Below, piece by piece: positions 9,142 through 18,290 of a DNA stretch of 56,534 bases. The DNA lies in assembly GCA_903839875.1 (NCBI GenBank), contig CAIMDZ010000125.1, positions 1 to 56,534 on the forward strand, read 5' to 3'. How positions within the stretch are numbered: position 1 is the first letter of the stretch; every line of letters begins with the position of its first letter. The notes below the pieces were generated by a model. The model saw only the letters and a list, made by a program, of their open reading frames with translations, did no database searches and had not been told where the DNA came from. The DNA is from an uncultured Bacteroidota bacterium (GTDB lineage Bacteria; Bacteroidota; Bacteroidia; Chitinophagales; Chitinophagaceae). The position numbers and the translations under genes were made by a program.

Positions 9142-10011
9142 ATGCGTCAGCTTAAGATCACGAAGTCAATTACTAATCGTGAAAGCCAGTCCCTCGAAAA
9201 ATACCTTCAGGAGATCGGGAAAGTAGACCTGATTACTCCTGAGGAGGAAGTTCAGTTGGCAATCCGTATAAAACAGGGCGACCAGCGCGCGCTTGAAAAG
9301 CTCACGAAGGCTAACCTCCGCTTCGTGGTATCTGTTGCAAAGCAGTACCAGAACCAGGGGCTTTCCCTGAGCGATCTTATTAACGAAGGAAACCTGGGCC
9401 TTATTAAAGCCGCACAACGCTTTGATGAGACACGCGGATTCAAATTCATATCCTACGCTGTATGGTGGATACGTCAATCCATACTGCAGGCGCTTGCTGA
9501 GCAATCACGCATTGTAAGGCTGCCTTTGAATAAAGTAGGCCTGTCCAACAAGATCAGTAAAGCTTACTCACAACTGGAGCAGGAATATGAGCGTGAGCCT
9601 TCAACCGAAGAACTGGCTGAATTGCTGGATATTGGTACTGAGGAAGTGGAAACCACGCTGGGTGTAGCAGCCCGTCACGTATCGGTAGATGCGCCTTTTG
9701 TGGACAGCGAGGATAATACCCTGCTGGATATTCTCGAAAATCCGAATTCCGACTCTGCTGATGCCGACCTGTATCATGGCGAATCACTGCGTTGCGAAAT
9801 AGAGCGTTCTCTAAGCACGCTTACAGACCGCCAGCGCGATGTGATTAAGTTATACTTTGGGATAGGGGTTGCAAATCCTATGAGCCTTGAGGACATAGGC
9901 GAAAAATTTTCGCTTACCCGTGAACGTGTACGCCAGATCAAGGATAAAGCAATCACGAAGCTGCGCACCGCCAGCAGGTGCCAGTTGCTGAAGACTTATT
10001 TGGGGAATTAG
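9142..10011 (+). CDS. rpoD: Primary RNA polymerase sigma factor (sigma-70 / SigA type)
   Basis: The 289-residue primary sigma factor of Bacteroidota type, which lacks the long region 1.1 of E. coli RpoD. Domains in order: region 1.2 ([15 protein letters not shown]), region 2 with the core-binding and -10 helices ([34 protein letters not shown]), region 3 ([11 protein letters not shown]), and region 4 with the [24 protein letters not shown] start at ATG 9142 (MRQLKIT), the conserved N-terminus; ATG 9136 and TTG 9130 are in frame but add nothing conserved. It would recognise the TAnnTTTG boxes reported here. A hairpin terminator follows at 10146. Confidence 0.96.
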   Translation: MRQLKITKSITNRESQSLEKYLQEIGKVDLITPEEEVQLAIRIKQGDQRALEKLTKANLRFVVSVAKQYQNQGLSLSDLINEGNLGLIKAAQRFDETRGFKFISYAVWWIRQSILQALAEQSRIVRLPLNKVGLSNKISKAYSQLEQEYEREPSTEELAELLDIGTEEVETTLGVAARHVSVDAPFVDSEDNTLLDILENPNSDSADADLYHGESLRCEIERSLSTLTDRQRDVIKLYFGIGVANPMSLEDIGEKFSLTRERVRQIKDKAITKLRTASRCQLLKTYLGN

Positions 10012-10145
10012 CCCCCGGCCCCTAAAGGGGAGTACGTTGGATCAGAAAATTCGACTGTTGATCTTTGGCCAACATTTCGAAGTTTGAAGAAACAAATATT
10101 CTGGTCAGCCGGAAACTCAAAGGAATAATAAATTAATTTTAGAAG

Positions 10146-10173
10146 CGTCCCGCACATTTGTGTGGGACGTTTT
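10146..10173 (+). terminator. Terminator after rpoD
   Basis: CGTCCCGCACA pairs with TGTGTGGGACG (11 bp with one G-T wobble, 2-nt loop), followed by TTTT. It abuts the stop codon of the convergent trmH gene and may serve both strands, though the T-run favours the rpoD direction. Confidence 0.7.
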
Positions 10174-10763
10174 CATTCCCCATACATCCGCCATTTTTTC
10201 TGGATTTCCTTACATTCATTTTCGGGTAACCGCCTGGTTCCATCATACAAACCGGCAAGGGTCCTTTGCCTGAAAGCTTCATACATGGTTATGGCGCATG
10301 CTACCGAAATATTCAGTGACTGTACCATACCCACCTGCGGGATGATGAAATTTCCATCGCAGTAGCTGAGGCATTCATCAGTCACTCCCGCATGCTCATT
10401 GCCGAAAACCAACGCCACGTTTTCAGTAAGGTCCAGGTCGTATAACGAATGTGACTCGACGCCGAGATGCGTGGCGTAGATCTTATTATATTTTTGTTTT
10501 ACCGTATTCATGCAAGCCTTTGTATTATCATATTCATGAATGGTTAGCCATCCCAAAGCACTCGCAGAACTGTTCCTCCCGAATTTCTTGTGGCGCGGAA
10601 TCATAGTGGTCAAAACATAAATATCCTGTATGCCTACAGCATCGCATGTGCGCATTACGGCGGAAATATTGTGCGGATCATGTACATTTTCCATGATCAC
10701 GGCCAGTCCGCTTTGCCGGTGGTCCAAAACCCTTTTTATTTTCGCAGCTCTTTCAGGCGTCAT
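10173..10763 (-). CDS. trmH: tRNA (guanosine-2'-O-)-methyltransferase, SpoU/TrmH family
   Basis: SPOUT-superfamily methyltransferase that 2'-O-methylates a guanosine (Gm18 in characterised TrmH) using SAM. The three SpoU motifs are clear: motif 1 NISAVMRTCDAVG with the catalytic Arg, motif 2 VALVFGNEHAG, and motif 3 IIPQVGMVQSLNISVA, which forms the trefoil-knot SAM site. A start MTPERAAKIKRVL directly followed by the domain, the 196-residue length and the basic C-terminal extension fit TrmH rather than the longer RlmB type. A -7 box lies at 10780-10787. Confidence 0.9.
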   Translation of the reverse strand: MTPERAAKIKRVLDHRQSGLAVIMENVHDPHNISAVMRTCDAVGIQDIYVLTTMIPRHKKFGRNSSASALGWLTIHEYDNTKACMNTVKQKYNKIYATHLGVESHSLYDLDLTENVALVFGNEHAGVTDECLSYCDGNFIIPQVGMVQSLNISVACAITMYEAFRQRTLAGLYDGTRRLPENECKEIQKKWRMYGE

Positions 10764-10779
10764 AATTTATTTATTGCTT

Positions 10780-10787
10780 CAAAAGTA
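10780..10787 (-). promoter_or_regulatory. -7 box of trmH
   Basis: TACTTTTG on the minus strand is an exact TAnnTTTG match, ending 16 nt before the trmH ATG. Confidence 0.6.
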
Positions 10788-10957
10788 ATAAGTAATGTAT
10801 AATACCTACTTGTTTCATGCTAAAATCCATAGGAATTGTTGTACTTTTCGGAAGAATTAGAATAGTGGTATAAGTTTTATGTAGTAAACTTATTATGGCA
10901 GGAAAACATATTTTCTGCTATATTTTTTTTTACTTAAGAATTATTGACAATAAGAAA

Positions 10958-13900
10958 ATGAATCCCGGCATAGTACTTGGAGCAAATCGTCCTGACCTGT
11001 TGCATGAAGAAACACTTGCAGACCTGTTTCGTATGTCTGCAAAAAAATACCCTGATAATACCGCACTGATTTTCGGTGATACAACATTAACCTATGCTCA
11101 ACTTGATCGCTGGAGTGATGTTATGGCCGATTACCTGCACCAAAACGGTATTTTGCCAGGTGACTCCATAGGCTTATGGTGGCCAAGGGGACTCGAATTA
11201 CATGTGGCCGTATTGGGTATTATTAAGGCGGGCGCTTCCTATGTTCCGCTGGATTATGAAATGCCCCCCGAGCGTGTAGAAACTGTGATAAACGAGGTTG
11301 GTGCAAAGGGGTATATTGGCAAGGAAAAGCTAAATGTAGGGTGCCCGAATTTTCCGGTAATTGCACAGTCCGGAGCTGATGAACTTGTGTACGTAACACC
11401 TGGTCCCAGGCCTGATAATTGGGCTTATGTATTATACACTTCCGGCAGTACCGGTAAGCCCAAAGGTATTCCTATTTCGCACAGGCAGATATGTCATTTA
11501 ATCCGTGCAGAACAAACAGTGCTGGAGGTAAACAGTGAAGACAGAGTGTACCAGGGGTTTTCGGTATCATTCGACATGTGGTGTGAGGAAACATGGATCA
11601 GTTATTTTGCCGGAGCTACCCTGTGGGTTGCAGATGCAGAAACTGCCAAATCAATTGATGAACTGGATGAGGTACTCAGGAAGCAGCGGATCACTATTTT
11701 GCATGCGGTACCAAGCCTGCTGGCGGTGATGGAAGCTGACGTTCCCTTACTTCGTATTGTAAATGCAGGCGGGGAAGCTTGTACAACGCAGGTATTATCC
11801 CGGTGGTCTATTCCTTCGCGCCGGTTTTATAATAGTTACGGTCCTACGGAGACAACAGTAACAGCAACACTTATAGCGCTTAAGCCCGGAGATCCTATAA
11901 CCATAGGTATTCCTTTGCCTAATTATAACCTTGCAGTTGTAGATGAAAAATTGAACCTCTTGCCTGTTGGCGAGCGTGGTGAACTGGTGGTTACCGGTCC
12001 GGGTGTAGGTAAAGAATATATTAACCTGCCGGAGCTAACGAGCCAGAAGTTTGTTCCTAAACCGGAATCGTTAGCACAATTGCCCGGTGATATTGTTTAC
12101 CGGACAGGTGATGCCGCTATCATCAACCCTGACGGCAGTATTGATTTCCAGGGGCGTTTTGATGACCAGGTTAAACTGCGCGGGTACCGGATAGAACTTG
12201 GAGAAATAGAGATACAACTGGGTAACCTGGCAGAAATAACAGCAGCAGCAGTTGCGGTAAAGAAAGATGTCAACGGACAGGATCACCTTGCAGGATATGT
12301 AGTATGCGATGACCCTGTAAAAATGAACCAGCAAACTATCCGGGAGGAACTGGCCAAGGTTTTGCCGCCGTATATGGTGCCTAGTGTCATCATGCAATTG
12401 GCAGAAATGCCAAGGCTTCCGAGTGGAAAAATAAACAGGAAGGCGTTGCCTGTGCCTGCCATGCTGCTGGAAAATGCGGTTTCAATCACAAATGAAGTAA
12501 TTGACCTTGACGCTCCTTTGGGTGATCGGGTAGTTGCAGGCTTAAGGAAATTCTTCCCTAACCGGACCATCGAATTAACCCTTGATTTTTTTACCGACCT
12601 GGGTGGTCATTCTTTGCTTGCTGCCGCCTTTGTTTCAAAATTGCGCAAGGAAGCAAATATACCCCAGGCGTCGCTAAAGGATATTTACCTTAACCGGCCT
12701 TTGAATAAGCTGGTAGAATACTGGGAAGCTAAGCCCGCACCTGAAACAGGCGCCAAGCGGGTATTCAACGCCATTCCACGCTCCCGGCATTTGTGGTGCT
12801 GGCTGGCGCAATCTGTTTCATTGTTATTTATTTACGGGCTTTTTGCCGTGCAGATATTCTTTCCCTATCTTGGTTATTATTATGTTGCCGAGGAAACAAA
12901 GAACATAGCCTACGGCATCACTACCGCTCTTTGTATGTTTTGTTTTATACCTCCTTTGTTCTCCTTGTTCACCATTGGTATGAAATGGCTGGTGATAGGT
13001 AAAATGAAGGAAGGAGATTATCCGTTGTGGGGTACTTATTATTTCAAATGGTGGTTTGTAAAGACTATGCAGCGGCTGTTGCCATCCCAGTTCCTGAATG
13101 GCACGCCTCTATATGGCATTTACCTGCGGCGGATTGGGGTTAAAGTGGCAAGTGACGCGCAACTGGCAGCCATTACCATTGGTGCAGAAGACCTTGTTAC
13201 CATAGGCAGTGATGTAAGCATAAGTTCGCAGGTTATTCTTGATAATGCTTTCGTAGAAGATGGTATGCTTAAATTAAGGAGCATACATCTTGGTGATCAC
13301 GCTTATATCGGCAGCAGCGCCATAATAGCGGGCGGAGCCAGGATTGAAGAATGGGGTGAATTACAGGACCTTAGTTTTCTGCAGCCGGGGAAAACCATAA
13401 AAAGCGGCGAAATATGGCAGGGTAGCCCTGCTGTACTCAAAGAAAAGAAAGCAATAGAAGACCTGCCTCAGCCATTATTTGTATCGCCGGGCAAGCGGCG
13501 CAGGTACACCTTTATCTTTGCATTGTCATTGCTCATCTTCCCATTTGTTATCCTGCTGCCATTGTTACCCACTATCATCATCATCAACAACCTTGATAAC
13601 TCTACCCCTGATTATGATTTTAGCTACCTGGTAGTAACACCATCACTCGCATTAAGTTATATCATTGTATTCACCATCGTTACTGTTTTGTTGACAAGGC
13701 TGCTGCAGTGGGGCATCAAACCCGGCAAGTATCCTATTTATAGCTGGTTTTATGTTCGTAAATGGTTTGCTGACCAGTTGATGTCTTTGTCGCTTATTGT
13801 GCTGCATCCTATTTATGCAACCGTGTATATCTCATTGCTATTCCGTGCGCTGGGAGCCAAAGTAGGCAAGAATACAGAGATTTCTACGGCCAGCAGTGTT

Positions 13901-14896
13901 ACTCATCCGTTGCTGGTAATAGGTAAGGGCGCTTTTGTGGCCGATGCAGTTACCCTTGGAGAGTCGGATGTAAGAGGTCAGCAACTGATCTTGGATAAAA
14001 CCGTAATCGGGAATAATAGTTTTGTAGGCAATAGCGCACTGATACCACAGGGGTACAATCTTCCGGGCCGTATGCTTATAGGTGTATTGTCAACACCACC
14101 GAGTAAGGAACAACTGGAAGATGCAAAAGCAAAAGACTGGTTCGGGTCTCCTGCGATTCCATTGCCACGAAGGCAGGCCAGCCGGACTTTCGCCACAGAG
14201 CTTACATCACGCCCATCACCTCAGAGGGTGCTTGCACGCAGTATTGTTGAGTTCATACGCATTCTCATACCCGAAACGATTATTCTTATCTGTAGTATTC
14301 TTTTCATTGCCTATGCACATGATTTGCTGGTTGCATTTAAATGGTGGGAAATAATTTTGCTCCTGCCGTTCTATTATTTATTTTTTATGGGGCTGCCGGC
14401 TGTACTCGTAACACTTGTCCTAAAATGGGTAACTATAGGCATTTATAAATCCGAACAAAAACCGATGTGGACATCGAAGGTATGGCGAACTGAGGCAATC
14501 ACTTCTACCTTTGAAGCATTATCTGTTCCTTTCCTGTTAGACTTCCTCAGGGGAACACCCTGGTTGCCTGTTATTCTTCGTTTTTTCGGGGTTAAGACCG
14601 GCAAGCGAGTGTATCTGAATACCACGGATATAACTGAGTACGACATGGTAAGCATAGGCGATGATACCGCGCTTAATGAAGATTGCGGACCACAAACGCA
14701 TCTGTTTGAAGACCGTGTGATGAAAGTAGGTCCCGTAAAGATCGGCAAGCGCTGCAGTATAGGTGCACGCACCATTATACTTTATGACAGCGAGATCGGC
14801 GACAACGTAAATGTTGATTCCTTGTCGCTAATAATGAAAGGTGAAAACCTGCAATCAAATACCAACTGGGGCGGCAGCCCGGTGCGGCCGGCGTGA
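10958..14896 (+). CDS. Pls/PosA-type single-module NRPS with membrane hexapeptide-repeat C-terminus
   Basis: A 1,312-residue enzyme resembling epsilon-poly-lysine synthetase (Pls) and PosA. The adenylation domain (about 15-490) has A3 YVLYTSGSTGKPKG, A4 FDMWCEETW, A5 NSYGPTETT, A7 YRTGD, A8 GRFDDQVKLRGYR and A10 PSGKINRKAL. The carrier domain has LGGHS with the phosphopantetheine Ser near 552. There is no condensation or thioesterase domain; instead about six hydrophobic segments alternate with three soluble blocks of hexapeptide-like repeats, as in Pls. By-eye specificity residues are D-M-E-H-V-A-S-V-T-K; the acidic E at the third position is compatible with a basic amino acid. I prefer ATG 10958 because of its A-rich upstream sequence; ATG 10895 adds 21 hydrophobic residues without homology. 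Product inferred: a homopoly-amino acid or an amino-acylated envelope component. Confidence 0.82.
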   Translation: MNPGIVLGANRPDLLHEETLADLFRMSAKKYPDNTALIFGDTTLTYAQLDRWSDVMADYLHQNGILPGDSIGLWWPRGLELHVAVLGIIKAGASYVPLDYEMPPERVETVINEVGAKGYIGKEKLNVGCPNFPVIAQSGADELVYVTPGPRPDNWAYVLYTSGSTGKPKGIPISHRQICHLIRAEQTVLEVNSEDRVYQGFSVSFDMWCEETWISYFAGATLWVADAETAKSIDELDEVLRKQRITILHAVPSLLAVMEADVPLLRIVNAGGEACTTQVLSRWSIPSRRFYNSYGPTETTVTATLIALKPGDPITIGIPLPNYNLAVVDEKLNLLPVGERGELVVTGPGVGKEYINLPELTSQKFVPKPESLAQLPGDIVYRTGDAAIINPDGSIDFQGRFDDQVKLRGYRIELGEIEIQLGNLAEITAAAVAVKKDVNGQDHLAGYVVCDDPVKMNQQTIREELAKVLPPYMVPSVIMQLAEMPRLPSGKINRKALPVPAMLLENAVSITNEVIDLDAPLGDRVVAGLRKFFPNRTIELTLDFFTDLGGHSLLAAAFVSKLRKEANIPQASLKDIYLNRPLNKLVEYWEAKPAPETGAKRVFNAIPRSRHLWCWLAQSVSLLFIYGLFAVQIFFPYLGYYYVAEETKNIAYGITTALCMFCFIPPLFSLFTIGMKWLVIGKMKEGDYPLWGTYYFKWWFVKTMQRLLPSQFLNGTPLYGIYLRRIGVKVASDAQLAAITIGAEDLVTIGSDVSISSQVILDNAFVEDGMLKLRSIHLGDHAYIGSSAIIAGGARIEEWGELQDLSFLQPGKTIKSGEIWQGSPAVLKEKKAIEDLPQPLFVSPGKRRRYTFIFALSLLIFPFVILLPLLPTIIIINNLDNSTPDYDFSYLVVTPSLALSYIIVFTIVTVLLTRLLQWGIKPGKYPIYSWFYVRKWFADQLMSLSLIVLHPIYATVYISLLFRALGAKVGKNTEISTASSVTHPLLVIGKGAFVADAVTLGESDVRGQQLILDKTVIGNNSFVGNSALIPQGYNLPGRMLIGVLSTPPSKEQLEDAKAKDWFGSPAIPLPRRQASRTFATELTSRPSPQRVLARSIVEFIRILIPETIILICSILFIAYAHDLLVAFKWWEIILLLPFYYLFFMGLPAVLVTLVLKWVTIGIYKSEQKPMWTSKVWRTEAITSTFEALSVPFLLDFLRGTPWLPVILRFFGVKTGKRVYLNTTDITEYDMVSIGDDTALNEDCGPQTHLFEDRVMKVGPVKIGKRCSIGARTIILYDSEIGDNVNVDSLSLIMKGENLQSNTNWGGSPVRPA

Positions 14897-14899
14897 AAG

Positions 14900-16258
14900 T
14901 TACTCCTCCTCCTCCTCAACAGGCGGATGAATGGTCACCTTTACCCTTTGTATCCTCATTTTTTCAACTGCCAGAACAGTAAATTCATAATGGTCGTATC
15001 TGACTGTTTCATTTACAGCTGCAAATTTTCCCGAGATCTCTAATATCAGTCCGCCCAGCGAGTCACTTTCTCCGCGTACTGCGTCAAAAGTATCAGATTG
15101 CATGCCAAGTATCCTGCACACATCATTGATAAGGGTTTTGCCTTCGAAGATATAATTATGGTCGTCTATTTTTTTATAGTTAAGGTCATCCTCGTCAAAC
15201 TCATCTTTAATATCCCCGATTATCTCCTCCATTATATCTTCAAGGGTAATGATACCCGATGTGCCACCGAATTCATCCACCACAATAGCGAAGTGCATCC
15301 GCTTCTGCTGAAATTCTTTAAGCAGGTCATCAATCAGTTTACTTTCATGCACAAAGTAGGCCACCCGGATCAATACATGCCAATCGAATACATCCTTGTC
15401 AATATGTGGGAGGAAATCTTTGGTATGTATAACGCCCACCACTTTATCCAGGTTTTCTTTATAAACAGGCAGCCGTGAATAACCAGCCTCAAGGCAGTAA
15501 GTCCTTACTTCAGCAAAAGTCATTTCATGGTCCAGCGCGCTGACGTCCATACGTGTACGCATCACCTGCTTGGCAGCAATATTCCCGAATTTCAGAATTC
15601 CTTTAAAGATGTTTACCTCTTCGCGGGTGGCCGTATGCCCAACTGTTATTTCTATAGCATGTTCAAATTCTTCATTACTGATATTCTTGCTGATCTTGCT
15701 TCCCAGCTTGCTTTCTATGAAACTGGTAGAACTTACCAGTGTACTGCTGATAGGTTTGAATATCCCATAGAGAACGCGAATGTAACGGGCTGAAAACAGC
15801 GCCATTCTAAGGTTGTTCTGGGTTGCATAAACCTTAGGTAATACTTCTCCGAAAAGTACCAGGAGAAAAGTTACACATACTACCTGTATCAGAAATGCAA
15901 TAATGCCATGGGCTTTTTCCCAATCAGGGGACATCAATGAATGTATAAATACGTTTGTAGAAATTACGATAGCTATATTAATGAAATTATTAGCTACCAA
16001 AATAGTGGCAAGCAGCAATTTAGGATGTTCCAGCAATTGTGCGGCAACCCTTGCTGTTTGCTTCTCTTTTGTTTTTAAATAATTGATGTCCTTGGCTGAA
16101 AGGGAAAAGTAAGCAGTTTCAGCGCCGGCGATAATTGCAGACATCAGTAAGAGTATCAGGATAGCTATAATGAGTATTGTGGCGTTAGACGGGGAAGATA
16201 ATCCCGTAGATTCCAGAAAAAGTAATCCTGCATTCGTGTCGCCTTCAGTGCTTTCCAA
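14900..16258 (-). CDS. gldE: Gliding-motility-associated protein GldE (CNNM/CBS/CorC-type)
   Basis: A 452-residue inner-membrane protein of the HlyC/CorC family. Residues 25-190 are the CNNM membrane domain (AGAETAYFSLSAKD, LLATILVANNFINIA, LFGEVLPKVYA). A CBS pair spans about 205-330 (VMRTRMDVSALD, SRLPVYKENLDKVVGVIHTKD, VVDEFGGTSGIITLEDIMEEI). The C-terminal CorC/HlyC domain has DSLGGLILEISGK. GldE is needed for gliding and T9SS function in Flavobacterium. The assignment over a generic magnesium-efflux homologue rests on the mutY-ssb-gldE order. The start is TTG 16258, the first possible codon after an in-frame TGA, supported by the -7 box at 16284. The usual partner gldD is absent downstream; the gene ends 3 bp from the convergent NRPS. 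Confidence 0.85.
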   Translation of the reverse strand: MESTEGDTNAGLLFLESTGLSSPSNATILIIAILILLLMSAIIAGAETAYFSLSAKDINYLKTKEKQTARVAAQLLEHPKLLLATILVANNFINIAIVISTNVFIHSLMSPDWEKAHGIIAFLIQVVCVTFLLVLFGEVLPKVYATQNNLRMALFSARYIRVLYGIFKPISSTLVSSTSFIESKLGSKISKNISNEEFEHAIEITVGHTATREEVNIFKGILKFGNIAAKQVMRTRMDVSALDHEMTFAEVRTYCLEAGYSRLPVYKENLDKVVGVIHTKDFLPHIDKDVFDWHVLIRVAYFVHESKLIDDLLKEFQQKRMHFAIVVDEFGGTSGIITLEDIMEEIIGDIKDEFDEDDLNYKKIDDHNYIFEGKTLINDVCRILGMQSDTFDAVRGESDSLGGLILEISGKFAAVNETVRYDHYEFTVLAVEKMRIQRVKVTIHPPVEEEEE

Positions 16259-16283
16259 GTTCTCTTTTGTTTGGTGATGGGAT

Positions 16284-16291
16284 CAAAATTA
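16284..16291 (-). promoter_or_regulatory. -7 box of gldE
   Basis: TAATTTTG on the minus strand is an exact TAnnTTTG match, 25 nt before the TTG start. It implies that gldE has its own promoter besides any read-through from ssb. Confidence 0.55.
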
Positions 16292-16349
16292 AAAAATGCT
16301 ATAGAAACGAATAGCCTCTATCCCGAATTAATACATAAAAAATATACCG

Positions 16350-16805
16350 TTAAAACGGGAGATCATCTTTTGTAATGTTCCCGGGTATACCTCCGTTATC
16401 AAAATTTATATCAGGTATGCTGTGATTATCATGTGCAGCAGGCGTTTCAGACCCCTGCACATCGGTATGTTCTTTACGTTTATCAAGCATTACCAGGTTA
16501 TCTCCAACAATTTCAGTGCTGAATCTTTTGTTTTTGTCTTTGTCTTCCCAGTTACGGGTTCTTATCCTGCCTTCTATATAAACGAGGCTGCCTTTGTGCA
16601 GGTATTTTTGTGCCAGGTCGGCAAGGCCTCTCCACAATACTACAGTATGCCACTCTGTTTGCGATACCAGTGAACCGTTCTTGTCTTTATACGTTTCAGT
16701 AGTGGCCAGCGGGAATTTTGCTACGGCAATATTTCCTTCCAGGTATTGCAAATCAGGCTCACGTCCCAGATTGCCAATCAGTATCACCTTATTAACGCCT
16801 CTCAT
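16350..16805 (-). CDS. ssb: Single-stranded DNA-binding protein
   Basis: A 151-residue SSB. The OB fold opens with VNKVILIGNLGREPDLQY and contains TEWHTVVLWRGLADLAQKY and GSLVYIEGRIRTRNW. A flexible linker (about 108-145) ends in the acidic tail DDLPF, the protein-interaction tip that recruits repair and replication partners. It coats single-stranded DNA as a tetramer. It lies between mutY (45 nt upstream) and gldE on the same strand, the conserved Bacteroidota order. Confidence 0.95.
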   Translation of the reverse strand: MRGVNKVILIGNLGREPDLQYLEGNIAVAKFPLATTETYKDKNGSLVSQTEWHTVVLWRGLADLAQKYLHKGSLVYIEGRIRTRNWEDKDKNKRFSTEIVGDNLVMLDKRKEHTDVQGSETPAAHDNHSIPDINFDNGGIPGNITKDDLPF

Positions 16806-16850
16806 AATAGTTCAAATTTTCAAATAATAAAAATTATAACCTAATGGATT

Positions 16851-17924
16851 CTAAAAGTATAAATTATTTTCTAAAAAAGAAACAAGTGTTTTGGGGAATG
16901 CGGTTTTACCCAACTCACTGGTCTTAACCCACAGGCCATCATGAAGATGAATTTTCGGCTTTTTCGACAGGGTTACAATGAAAAATCTTGTTTCTATTTG
17001 CTGGTGAGTCAGGCGTTGACAGTAGCTGCCGCTATAGGTAATGGAAGAGTATTTAATATCATTGTCCTTAAAAAAACTACACTGTATTAATTTTTCTAAA
17101 TCAATTGGTTCTGTGTCTTCAATTAGTAAAGGTTCATATAGATTTTCCCAAATGTCGTTGCCGTTTCTTTTGTGTATCCATAAAGTATTATTCCAAAGTA
17201 ACAGGAGGTAATGAAAGTACCGTTTTCGTATTTTTAGTTTTTTACTGCGCACCGGCAGCAGATCAGTCAGCCCCCGGTCAAAGGCAAAACATTTTTTCTG
17301 TAAAGGGCATTGGTCGCATAAAGGTTTTCCCGGTGTGCAAACAGTAGCCCCCAGATCCATTATCGCCTGGTTATAGGCTGCGCTGTCCTTAGTCTCCAAT
17401 AGCTCATGTGCAAGCGTAGAAAAGATATTCTTTCCTTCAGTGGTATCAAAGGGAGTATCTATTCCAAAATACCGGCTGAGCACCCTGTACACATTGCCAT
17501 CTACAACTGCATGTGGCAGGCCGAAGGCAAAAGACGCTATTGCAGATGCAGTATATGGTCCGATTCCTTTTAGTTGCAGCAGTGTGTCATAGGTAGTCGG
17601 AAATTTGCCCTTGAGTTCATTTGTAATATACCTGGCTGTTGCCAGCATATTTTTACATCTGTTGTAATATCCTAATCCCTGCCACAGCCGGAACGCATCT
17701 TCATCTTTAGCCGCTGCAAGGTCTTTTACAGTAGGAAATGCATCCACAAAACGAAGATAGTAGGGCAATCCCTGCAAAGCCCTCGTTTGCTGCAGTATCA
17801 CTTCCGAAAGCCATATTTTGTAGGGCTCCGGTTCATTTTTCCATGGCAGGTTGCGGTTGTTTTCGGTGGCATGCCAGGCAGTGAGTTGTTTGGTAAAAAA
17901 ATGCTTGTTAGGAACGTTGTTCAT
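16851..17924 (-). CDS. mutY: A/G-specific adenine DNA glycosylase
   Basis: A 357-residue base-excision repair enzyme that removes adenine mispaired with 8-oxoguanine. Visible features: the N-terminal WHATENNRNLPWK, the catalytic Glu in SEVILQQTR, the HhH motif LKGIGPYTASAIASF, the catalytic Asp in AVVDGNVYRVLSR, and the 4Fe-4S loop CTPGKPLCDQCPLQKKC. A C-terminal NUDIX-like domain for 8-oxoG recognition follows (about 225-350). It is first in the mutY-ssb-gldE run and is preceded by a -7 box at 17933. Confidence 0.95.
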   Translation of the reverse strand: MNNVPNKHFFTKQLTAWHATENNRNLPWKNEPEPYKIWLSEVILQQTRALQGLPYYLRFVDAFPTVKDLAAAKDEDAFRLWQGLGYYNRCKNMLATARYITNELKGKFPTTYDTLLQLKGIGPYTASAIASFAFGLPHAVVDGNVYRVLSRYFGIDTPFDTTEGKNIFSTLAHELLETKDSAAYNQAIMDLGATVCTPGKPLCDQCPLQKKCFAFDRGLTDLLPVRSKKLKIRKRYFHYLLLLWNNTLWIHKRNGNDIWENLYEPLLIEDTEPIDLEKLIQCSFFKDNDIKYSSITYSGSYCQRLTHQQIETRFFIVTLSKKPKIHLHDGLWVKTSELGKTAFPKTLVSFLENNLYF

Positions 17925-17932
17925 TTATTGTC

Positions 17933-17940
17933 CAAAGATA
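17933..17940 (-). promoter_or_regulatory. -7 box of mutY
   Basis: TATCTTTG on the minus strand is an exact TAnnTTTG match, ending 8 nt before the mutY ATG, so the leader is only a few nucleotides long. Confidence 0.6.
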
Positions 17941-18036
17941 TAGTGAAAGCTTGTATAAAATTAATCAGTCTCACAACCTCTGATTATTCATGGCAAGGGA
18001 TTTTTTCTTTAAAATAATATCATGAAAATAATTCTT

Positions 18037-18044
18037 TAATTTTG
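18037..18044 (+). promoter_or_regulatory. -7 box of the toxin-antitoxin operon
   Basis: TAATTTTG is an exact TAnnTTTG match and ends 5 nt before the antitoxin ATG. The transcript is probably leaderless or nearly so. Confidence 0.6.
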
Positions 18045-18049
18045 TAACT

Positions 18050-18283
18050 ATGAATTTACAAGCGGAAAAAATCGAACTGATCAAACAAATCGCTGACATC
18101 AACAGTGAAAAGGTAATCAGGATAATTAAAGATGCTTTGGCACCATTTAAAAAAAATGAAAAGATCGAATACTCAACAGAGCAGCTATTGACAAAAGAGA
18201 CGATGCAGATATCAGAACAAGTATTAAAAGAAGTATGGAAAAATGAACGTGACGACGAATGGGCTCAATATTTAAAAGATTAA
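18050..18283 (+). CDS. Putative antitoxin of a type II toxin-antitoxin pair
   Basis: A 77-residue, highly charged, mostly helical protein (LQAEKIELIKQIADINSEKVIRI at the N-terminus) with an acidic/aromatic tail (WKNERDDEWAQYLKD) of the sort antitoxins use to wrap their toxins. No clear DNA-binding fold is seen. It resembles the small unnamed antitoxins that accompany PemK-type toxins in Bacteroidota, whose first 20 residues follow the same pattern of a helix and then a V-I-R-I turn. Its position 7 nt ahead of a PemK/MazF toxin on the same strand is the main evidence. It is expected to neutralise the toxin and may autoregulate the pair. Confidence 0.7.
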   Translation: MNLQAEKIELIKQIADINSEKVIRIIKDALAPFKKNEKIEYSTEQLLTKETMQISEQVLKEVWKNERDDEWAQYLKD

Positions 18284-18290
18284 ATATCTT

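Noticed and set aside
14900-16258. Generic hemolysin or magnesium-efflux protein
   Set aside because: The domain order fits, but the mutY-ssb context and a Bacteroidota background favour GldE.
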